Source of the DNA: Amycolatopsis palatopharyngis
Lineage (GTDB): Bacteria; Actinomycetota; Actinomycetes; Mycobacteriales; Pseudonocardiaceae
NCBI RefSeq assembly: GCF_003385185.1
Contig: NZ_PQHZ01000002.1
Coordinates: 186,001 to 250,000, forward strand
Direction of reading: 5' to 3'
DNA: 64,000 nt
Positions 58,668-64,000 of this stretch are shown piece by piece (position 1 is the stretch's first letter; each line of letters starts with the position of its first letter). The notes under the pieces were generated by a model. It was not told the DNA's origin, ran no database searches, and worked only from the letters and a program-made list of their open reading frames with translations. The position numbers and the translations under genes are program-made.

Positions 58668-58694
58668 GTGACGTCCGGCCATTCCGGACGTCAC
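58668..58694 (+). terminator. Terminator after ahpE
   Basis: Perfect 11-bp stem: GTGACGTCCGG at 58668-58678 and its complement at 58684-58694, loop CCATT. It starts 11 bases after the ahpE stop and ends five bases before the tRNA gene. Confidence 0.75.
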
Positions 58695-58699
58695 AGCCA

Positions 58700-58771
58700 G
58701 GGCGCATAGCTCAGCGGAAGAGCACCTCGCTTACAACGAGGGGGTCGCAGGTTCGAACCCTGCTGCGCCCA
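58700..58771 (+). tRNA. tRNA-Val (anticodon UAC)
   Basis: A 72-base cloverleaf. Acceptor stem GGGCGCA/TGCGCCC, D stem GCTC/GAGC, anticodon stem CCTCG/CGAGG with loop CTTACAA (anticodon TAC), and T arm GCAGG-TTCGAAC-CCTGC. The discriminator is A; the 3' CCA is not fully encoded (ACCC follows). Confidence 0.97.
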
Positions 58772-58950
58772 CCCATCCATATCAGTGCGAACCTTTCGCA
58801 CCGAAGTCCTGTCGGCCTTTGCTTCGGGTGCCCGGGGATTTCGGCATCTGCCGAAATGACGTATGGGGTTTTGGCTTCGTCGCGGCGGGTGCGTAGTTCG
58901 GTGAGGTGCTTGCGCGGCTTTGGACGCGTGGTGGTGGGGTTCGTGCTCAT
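58711..58950 (-). CDS. Small ORF running into the tRNA gene
   Basis: A 79-codon frame starting at an ATG that overlaps the stop of the upstream membrane-protein gene (TGA/ATG). The first 50 or so residues (STNPTTTRPKPRKHLTELRTRRDEAKTPYV...) are basic and not recognised. The last 20 are the antisense translation of the tRNA (RSRVRTCDPLV type), a well-known artefact. Either the gene was cut short when this segment joined the tRNA, or it is not a gene. It contains a perfect inverted repeat at 58838-58857. Confidence 0.3.
   Translation of the reverse strand: MSTNPTTTRPKPRKHLTELRTRRDEAKTPYVISADAEIPGHPKQRPTGLRCERFALIWMGGRSRVRTCDPLVVSEVLFR
58838..58857. repeat. Inverted repeat near the tRNA
   Basis: ATTTCGGC-ATCT-GCCGAAAT, perfect 8-bp arms with a 4-base loop, 67 bases beyond the tRNA 3' end. 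It may end transcription coming from the membrane-protein operon. Confidence 0.6.
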
Positions 58951-59666
58951 CGGAGGAATCCGTAGGCGTCGGTGTTGATCAGGATGATGCTGGCGACCAT
59001 GCCCCATGCCGGTGCGAGGATCCACAGGCTGTTCGTTCCGCCGATGAAGATCGCGAGGTCGCGTTTGGTGTGCCCGACGTGTTCCTTGTTGAAGAAGTAG
59101 GCGACGTAGTAGAGGACCGTGCCGTAGAACATCATCCAGAAGACGATCAGGCCCATGATCCCCAACGTGCGTGCCGGCATGATGTCGAAGGTGAGACCGT
59201 AAATGAACAGCAGCGACGGGATCAGCGTCACGTACCCGTTGCCGGAGTCGATCCAGAACCCGAACGACTTGCGGTTGGCATAGGCGGGATCGAACAGCGA
59301 GTACGACGACCAGACCTGCGCCCAGGTACTTGGCCGCGCGATCTCACGGAGTCGGATGGGCGCGGTGAAGAAGTCGCGCACCCGGTCGAGTTCGCGTCCG
59401 CGGTAGTCCGCGACGAACTGCTTGTGCTGCCGCTCGACCAGTGAGATGCGCAGATTCAGCGAGATCTCCCACAGTGCGATCATCACGTTGATCCAGGTGA
59501 ACGTGACCAGAATGATCTGCCCGATGTTGAGGCCGTATCGCGCGATATGCAGGGCGATCGGTATCGCGGCGCCGGCCACGACGAACGCGGCAACCACCAT
59601 CCAGACACGAAGAACACCGGCGCTGCGAACAGGATGTGCCGCTGTGGACTCGGTTACTTCCAGCAT
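58947..59666 (-). CDS. Unrecognised four- to five-helix membrane protein
   Basis: A 239-residue protein. Hydrophobic helices lie at about 19-40 (VLRVWMVVAAFVVAGAAIPIAL), 50-68 (IILVTFTWINVMIALWEI), 150-165, 172-192 (IMGLIVFWMMFYGTVLYYVAYF) and 212-232. A polar region with ISLVERQHKQFVADYRGRELDRVRDFFTAP lies between helices 2 and 3. I do not recognise the family. It overlaps the end of the TetR gene by 13 bases, so it is probably the regulator's co-transcribed target or effector. Confidence 0.75.
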   Translation of the reverse strand: MLEVTESTAAHPVRSAGVLRVWMVVAAFVVAGAAIPIALHIARYGLNIGQIILVTFTWINVMIALWEISLNLRISLVERQHKQFVADYRGRELDRVRDFFTAPIRLREIARPSTWAQVWSSYSLFDPAYANRKSFGFWIDSGNGYVTLIPSLLFIYGLTFDIMPARTLGIMGLIVFWMMFYGTVLYYVAYFFNKEHVGHTKRDLAIFIGGTNSLWILAPAWGMVASIILINTDAYGFLR

Positions 59667-60259
59667 TGGGTCCGGGCTCCTTCGAGAGCTTGTTCGGTGA
59701 GCTGATGCAAGGTCGGGCCACGGGGATCGTCGCGTTCGAGCCAGCGCAGGAAGGCGAACTCGGCGGCAGCGAGCACTGTGTGGACGAGCAGGCCGGGCCG
59801 GAGGTCCTCGTCGGGTCCCGCGCCCATCCGGTCGCCGAGGAGTTTGGTCAGCTGCGCGCGCTCGAACGGGCCGATCAGTGCGACTCGGTCGAGTACATGC
59901 GGTGCTGCCCGAATCGCGGCGCGCCAGTTGCCCAGTGCCTCCTCATCGGCGATGAACGCTCGGCTCCACTGCAGGCTGGCCTGGCACAGCGCTTCTTCGG
60001 GCGACTCACTGCGCGGCCGTGCCTGCAGGTTGTCGACGAGGGCCGTGCCGGCCCGGCGAAGAGTGCCCAACAGCAGATCCTCTTTGCTGGTCACATACCG
60101 GAAGTAGGTGCTGTGCCCGATACCTGCGGCCGCCGCGATTTCCTCGGTGGTCACCGCATCGAAACCGCGCTCGGCGAACAGTCGCAACGCTGCCCGTTGA
60201 ATGTCCTGACGGATCAGTGCCTTCTGCCGGTCCCGCAATGATTCAGCCACGCGCGTCAC
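59654..60259 (-). CDS. TetR-family regulator
   Basis: A TetR protein of about 201 residues. The HTH is IQRAALRLFAERGFDAVTTEEIAAAAGIGHSTYFRYVTSKEDLL. The start is unsure: GTG 60259, GTG 60250 or a TTG at 60313 are possible. A palindrome at 60344-60375 is a candidate self-operator. The downstream membrane protein overlaps it. C-terminal domain ligand unknown. Confidence 0.9.
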   Translation of the reverse strand: MTRVAESLRDRQKALIRQDIQRAALRLFAERGFDAVTTEEIAAAAGIGHSTYFRYVTSKEDLLLGTLRRAGTALVDNLQARPRSESPEEALCQASLQWSRAFIADEEALGNWRAAIRAAPHVLDRVALIGPFERAQLTKLLGDRMGAGPDEDLRPGLLVHTVLAAAEFAFLRWLERDDPRGPTLHQLTEQALEGARTQCWK

Positions 60260-60343
60260 CCAGATCCGCTTCGATCGCCGCCTTGCCAACTCCGCCGGTA
60301 GCCCATCGGGCAACGCGCAACATGAACCCTCCCGAAGACAGAG

Positions 60344-60375
60344 CCTCTTAATGTGAGAGAGACTCTCTTAAGAGG
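60344..60375. promoter_or_regulatory. Putative TetR operator
   Basis: CCTCTTAA at 60344-60351 pairs with TTAAGAGG at 60368-60375. The centre contains GAGAGACTCTC, itself a palindrome. It lies about 85 bases upstream of the TetR start and is in the right place for autoregulation. Confidence 0.6.
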
Positions 60376-60505
60376 GTAGGGTATCGCAACGGCGCGGATC
60401 CGGAAACGGATAGCGGAGGGCAACCTCGCCTGTGGATAACCTCGGCAGCGCGGAACCGGGCCCAGGAAAGCTGTTCGCTGACTCGGCTCTTTGCCGTCGA
60501 GTTGG

Positions 60506-61105
60506 CTAGCCGCCGAGGGCTGGTCCGATCCAGCGCCGGACGAGAGTCCGCAGTTCGTCTTCGCTGAGTGCTGGCGTCGAGGGGTACTGCAGAAAGGACA
60601 TGAAGAGTCGCATCAGGACCTCGGCGAGTCCCTGGAGGTCCTCGTCGGTGGTGACGCCGACGGCGGACCAGTCGACCGGCACGTTGCGCAGAATCCGCGC
60701 GCCATAGGAGAAGGACAAGGAAGAGATGACTCCGTCGGTGAAGAAGTCGGCCTCGCCCGCCTGCAAGAGCAGGCCCAGATAGGGCTCGTCGGGAATCGTC
60801 CGGACGGCGAACACCACCGATTCCGCGGCAGCTTCCGCGGGGCTGCCAGACGAAGCCAGGTGGCGTTCCATCCGCTCGGCGAACTCCTCGACACCGGCCA
60901 GGGCAACGGCACGGAGAATGTCTTTCAGGCCCGGGAAGTAACGGTAGACGGTCTGCCGGGTCACACCGGCCTCGGCGGCGACGTCGGAAAGGTTGGTTTT
61001 GGCGAGCCCCACGCGGTCGAGGCACGTTGTTGCCGCCGCGACGATCCGACAGCGTGCCTCGTCCTCGGTGCCGGGCGGGTTGCCCTGCCATCCGTGATGC
61101 CCCAT
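60506..61105 (-). CDS. TetR-family regulator of the monooxygenase operon
   Basis: A 199-residue TetR protein. The HTH is CRIVAAATTCLDRVGLAKTNLSDVAAEAGVTRQTVYRYF. ATG 61105 has GGAGG at better spacing than ATG 61114. It follows the 374-residue membrane-protein gene by 30 bases, so it is the third gene of the operon that starts with the FAD monooxygenase. The operator is probably the repeat at 63773-63805. Confidence 0.91.
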   Translation of the reverse strand: MGHHGWQGNPPGTEDEARCRIVAAATTCLDRVGLAKTNLSDVAAEAGVTRQTVYRYFPGLKDILRAVALAGVEEFAERMERHLASSGSPAEAAAESVVFAVRTIPDEPYLGLLLQAGEADFFTDGVISSLSFSYGARILRNVPVDWSAVGVTTDEDLQGLAEVLMRLFMSFLQYPSTPALSEDELRTLVRRWIGPALGG

Positions 61106-61135
61106 GCGCTCCATCCTCCCCCGAGCCCGGATAGC

Positions 61136-62260
61136 TCACACCGGGGCAGGTGCCCAACGGCGCGCGAGATCCTTCCGGTACAGCGCGGTCAGCAACAGGC
61201 CAGCCCCGAGGAAGCAGGCGAACGCGTAAGGCCCGCTTCCGACCGGGGTGCCGTCAGCGGTGATGCCGTCGTCCGCGGCGAAGTACGCGGGCAGGGCACT
61301 GATCCAGAACACAGCCATTCCACTCAGGTAGGCGGCGGGGTAGAACCGGGCGAAGGTGGACAGGGGCTCGTCCGTCCCAGGGTCTGGAGACCTCAGGTGC
61401 GAGACGACGATCCAGGCGCCGGCCAGCCAGATCAGGGCCAGTTCGACGCCGAGAACCCAGGCCTGTGCGGTTGTGTTGGGATTGTCCCCGCCGAAGAAGC
61501 TCGACGGGATGCCGGCGACCGCCATGGTCGGCGGTGTGAGGACACCGGCCACCGCGGTGCGCAGCACCAGTGACCACCCGCGCCGTGGGCCACCGTCGGG
61601 CGCCGGGCCACCGGTCAGACGCACGACCAGATAGGTCATGGCCGCCATCGAGACGGAGGCGAACAGCAGCATGCTGTTCAGCGGCACTGCCGCCATGGCG
61701 GGGTGGTTGACGATGTGGTTGTCCATGTTCCAGGACCACCACTTCAGCTGTGGGCCAAGGTGATCGAAAACCTCGTAGAACACGTGGCAGACGAACGCGA
61801 CGGCCACCGACCCGGCCATCGGGCCACGGCGCCGGAAGATTCCGAGCGACCGCACGAGTTCGTAGGCGAGCTGACTGATCACCGGGTAGAACGCGATGAT
61901 GTAGAGCGGCAGCCGGTCCCCCATGAACTGCACGGTGAACTGGTTGTGGGCAAAGATGAAACCGTACAGCTCGTCCAGGCCGAACCACTCCGGGAAGTAC
62001 AGCGGTGGTTCGGTCACGAAGAGGTAGACAAGCGAGGCGCACCACAGTGCCAGGTTGACCGGATCGCCCGCGCGGTGCCGGCGGACGGCGTGCACCAGGG
62101 CGAAAACGGCGCCGCCGATGATGAGCAGCTCGAGCAGCGGCATCGTCCAGTGTGCGAGCTCCCAGGGGGAGCGGATCGAGACCACCGGGGCGACGTCGTG
62201 GCAGTCGAAACCGAGGTCGCGGGTGAGTTCCTCCGCGTCCGGGCCGCACACGGCGCTCAT
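61136..62260 (-). CDS. Unrecognised polytopic membrane protein
   Basis: A 374-residue protein with about eight membrane helices, for example LLELLIIGGAVFALVHAV, LPLYIIAFYPVISQLAYELV, AGSVAVAFVCHVFYEVF, MLLFASVSMAAMTYLVVRL and ALIWLAGAWIVVSHL. The segment LGPQLKWWSWNMDNHIVNHPAMAAVPLNSM between helices has possible active-site His and Asp residues. I do not recognise the family. It overlaps the FAD monooxygenase by four bases (ATGA), so they act in one pathway; a membrane-bound tailoring enzyme of lipid or terpenoid chemistry is a guess. Confidence 0.78.
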   Translation of the reverse strand: MSAVCGPDAEELTRDLGFDCHDVAPVVSIRSPWELAHWTMPLLELLIIGGAVFALVHAVRRHRAGDPVNLALWCASLVYLFVTEPPLYFPEWFGLDELYGFIFAHNQFTVQFMGDRLPLYIIAFYPVISQLAYELVRSLGIFRRRGPMAGSVAVAFVCHVFYEVFDHLGPQLKWWSWNMDNHIVNHPAMAAVPLNSMLLFASVSMAAMTYLVVRLTGGPAPDGGPRRGWSLVLRTAVAGVLTPPTMAVAGIPSSFFGGDNPNTTAQAWVLGVELALIWLAGAWIVVSHLRSPDPGTDEPLSTFARFYPAAYLSGMAVFWISALPAYFAADDGITADGTPVGSGPYAFACFLGAGLLLTALYRKDLARRWAPAPV

Positions 62261-63756
62261 CGTGCGACGGTCGATGTCATGGCACTGCCGGTGCCCTCCG
62301 GTGAGTAGTCGGTGGCAGGTGGTTCGGCTTGCGGATCGAACCCGAAGGGGATCCGGTGCCGGCCCAACGCAGCGCGGATGCGGTAACGCACGAGTCCCGC
62401 GATCACCCGCGGGTTCCGCAGCATGTCCCCCAGCGACTCGTCGAGATTGAACACCTTGGCGAAGTGCTCATCGACAACATCGTCCTCACGGGCGGCACCG
62501 ACGATGAGACTGAACGCCGGGACAGACACGGCCGCCAGGATGCGACGTCGCCACTCGGGCACCTTCTCCGTACCCACCGCACATTCGTAGCTCTGGTCCC
62601 TGGCCATCACCAGGCGCCACGGCACGCTGAGCAGTTTGCGCTGTGCTTTGAGGAACCGCGAGAAGAACCCCGCGTCGAGCCGCTCGGCGCGGGAGAGGTG
62701 CTCGCGCAGCAACAGTGCCGAACCCGACGCGGAGCTGATGCCCTGTGCGTAGAACGGGTTGAACGCGCAGATCGAGTCGCCGATGAACACCAGACCCCGC
62801 GCAGGCGTGCGCAGACGGTCGTAGCGTCGCCACTTGTTGCCGGTCGACCGGGTCAGGTGCACCTCCGAGGTGGGAGCGCACTGGTCCATCGCGGCCGCGA
62901 ACAACGGTGTCCGCACCCGGCGGGCCGATCCGACGAACGCGTCGGTGGTGCGCGGCATCTCGAGTCCCCATGAGCCCATGCAGGCGATCACCCGGTTGCC
63001 CTCGATGGGGAAGAAGTTGACCAGGAATTCGTGCTCGGCGGGGTGCTCACCCTTGTCCGGGGTTGGCATGATCACCAGGTGCTGCCACCACCAGGACCCA
63101 GGCCGCTGCGCGGGTGAGGGCAGGTCATACCAGCGCGAGGTGTAGGTGACCTTGGCGTCGAGCGTCCGCACCTCGGGCTCGGGCCAGCCCGCCGCCGCCA
63201 GCCACTTGCCGACCGAGGAGCCGCGGCCCATCGCGTCCACCACGAAGTCGGCGTCGACGTGCTCGTCGCCGGTGGACGTGGCGAAGTCGACCCCGGTGAC
63301 CGCCCCGTCGCGGGTGCCGCCACCCCGCACGGTCAGGCCGCTCACCGCGGCACCTTCGCGGATGACGACGTTGGCCAGACCTCGCACCTGGTCGCGCAAC
63401 ACCCGCTCGATGAGGATCCGCGAACCGTAGATCATCGTCATCGAGCTGCGCTTGCGTGCCGACCAGCCCTCCCCGTCGAGGTATGCGGCGTCCATGGACG
63501 GCATCAGATGCAGCCCGCCCGCGGCGATGAGGTCGTCCTCGAAACCGGGGAACAGCTCCCCGATCGCTCGACGCCCCGAATTCAGCAGGAAGTGCGGGTG
63601 TTTGCTCTGCGGCACGCCACGCCGGTGCTCGGCCTCTGCCGGAAGCTCATCGCGGTCCAGCACCAGTACCTGGTCGAAGTGCGGGGCGAGCGCCCCCGCG
63701 GTGCACAGACCGGCGGCACTGCCGCCAAGGACGACGGCGGTCTTGCCAAGCCGCAT
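62257..63756 (-). CDS. FAD-dependent monooxygenase/oxidoreductase
   Basis: A 499-residue flavoprotein. The dinucleotide motif is VVLGGSAAGLCTAGALAPHFDQVLVLDRDELP, then RRGVPQSKHPHFLL, the DG-like VVDAMGRGSSV and the GD motif VFIGDSICAFNPFYAQGISSASGSALL. It belongs to the group of polyketide/aromatic hydroxylase-like monooxygenases; the substrate is unknown. ATG 63756 is chosen; a GTG at 63771 would add five residues. First gene of a three-gene operon with a membrane protein and a TetR gene. Confidence 0.88.
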   Translation of the reverse strand: MRLGKTAVVLGGSAAGLCTAGALAPHFDQVLVLDRDELPAEAEHRRGVPQSKHPHFLLNSGRRAIGELFPGFEDDLIAAGGLHLMPSMDAAYLDGEGWSARKRSSMTMIYGSRILIERVLRDQVRGLANVVIREGAAVSGLTVRGGGTRDGAVTGVDFATSTGDEHVDADFVVDAMGRGSSVGKWLAAAGWPEPEVRTLDAKVTYTSRWYDLPSPAQRPGSWWWQHLVIMPTPDKGEHPAEHEFLVNFFPIEGNRVIACMGSWGLEMPRTTDAFVGSARRVRTPLFAAAMDQCAPTSEVHLTRSTGNKWRRYDRLRTPARGLVFIGDSICAFNPFYAQGISSASGSALLLREHLSRAERLDAGFFSRFLKAQRKLLSVPWRLVMARDQSYECAVGTEKVPEWRRRILAAVSVPAFSLIVGAAREDDVVDEHFAKVFNLDESLGDMLRNPRVIAGLVRYRIRAALGRHRIPFGFDPQAEPPATDYSPEGTGSAMTSTVAR

Positions 63757-63772
63757 GCGGATCAACTCCACT

Positions 63773-63805
63773 CATTCATACAAAGTGACAGCTAACGTAT
63801 GAATG
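63773..63805. promoter_or_regulatory. Operator upstream of the monooxygenase operon
   Basis: Perfect 9-bp arms: CATTCATAC at 63773-63781 and GTATGAATG at 63797-63805, with a 15-base spacer. It lies 17 bases upstream of the ATG. The geometry fits a TetR dimer pair; the TetR at 60506-61105 is the natural candidate. Confidence 0.65.
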
Positions 63806-64000
63806 TTCGGTGGGCGTGTCAAGGGACCGGATGCACGGGACGGCTCAGCGGCCGGTCTGGCCGCCGTTGGTCTCGATGTCACCCGGCGATCGCCGGAACC
63901 GGAGGTGCTGGGAACTCGCGCGCTCTCGCCGTTTTGCTGGCAAACAGAAGCAGCCCGGTGTGCGGATTCCGCTCACGGAACCGAGCTGTGCGGCGTGCGG
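63806..64000. other. Right-edge region without a clear gene
   Basis: A minus-strand frame is open from the right edge to a TGA at 63845-63847, ending in the residues DIETNGGQTGR. Its codon use is unlike the neighbours and no family is recognised, so it could be the end of a partial gene or nothing. No other structure seen. Confidence 0.3.

Noticed and set aside
58711..58770. C-terminal end of the small frame inside tRNA-Val
   Set aside because: It is the antisense translation of the tRNA, a known annotation artefact.
62320..62350. Second copy of the tRNA 3' end as an attachment site
   Set aside because: Only a short GGATCGAACCCGAAG resemblance inside the monooxygenase gene; no extended match to the tRNA.

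Overview
The window is very GC-rich with strongly G/C-ending codons, many GTG starts and a gene order typical of Actinobacteria. The blocks mutM-acyP-smc-ftsY and aceE/DUF3052/ahpE keep the order known from Mycobacterium. The fasR-fabD-fabH-acpP-fabF block follows the Streptomyces order. The mixture points to a Pseudonocardiaceae-type actinomycete (Amycolatopsis, Prauserella or Saccharomonospora-like); the genus is inferred, not shown.

Layout. 1-2.6 kb: 3' end of mutM, a PadR regulator with a HAAS-domain membrane protein, and a DUF-type membrane stress protein. 2.8-7.8 kb: a ROK repressor, then a Kdp-associated micropeptide with KdpD and KdpE but no potassium pump genes. 7.8-17.3 kb: a secreted Ser/Pro/Thr-rich protein, acyP, smc, a sodium:solute symporter overlapping anmK, and ftsY. 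17.3-30.5 kb: a nitrogen/purine salvage district. It holds an IclR regulator, malate synthase, a DUF6986 aldolase-like protein, a PucR regulator, the three subunits of a xanthine-dehydrogenase-type enzyme, an 8-oxoguanine deaminase-like amidohydrolase, a guanine deaminase, an NCS2 purine permease and an allophanate-hydrolase-related protein. Together these would take up purines, deaminate guanine and 8-oxoguanine, make urate, and feed glyoxylate into malate.

30.4-38.6 kb: a secreted glycosidase-like protein, a polysaccharide deacetylase lipoprotein, a FadH-like dienoyl-CoA reductase, and a DesA3-type acyl desaturase operon with its electron-transfer reductase and a divergent TetR gene. 38.7-41.5 kb: the three-gene proton-translocating transhydrogenase operon pntAA-pntAB-pntB. 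41.5-47 kb: a nucleoid protein joining an Lsr2-like head to a histone-H1-like tail, a NERD-like membrane protein, a subtilase, DUF3145 and a small envelope protein. 47-52 kb: the FAS-II operon with its FasR-type activator. 52-58.8 kb: a membrane protein of the mechanosensitive-channel helix family, lldD, aceE, DUF3052, ahpE and tRNA-Val(UAC). 58.8-63.8 kb: an accessory-looking block with two TetR regulators, two unrecognised membrane proteins and an FAD monooxygenase.

The most unusual structure is two families of intergenic palindromes. Family A is a 19-bp core, CCCCAATG-NNN-CATTGGGG, in ten copies at four loci. The copies are always exactly 30 bp apart and the last copy is always inverted. 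Family B is a 20-24-bp palindrome with a central CCCGGG, in seven copies at three loci. Five of the seven loci begin within about 25 bp of a stop codon, which suggests a shared terminator or protein-binding role; I know of no description of either family.
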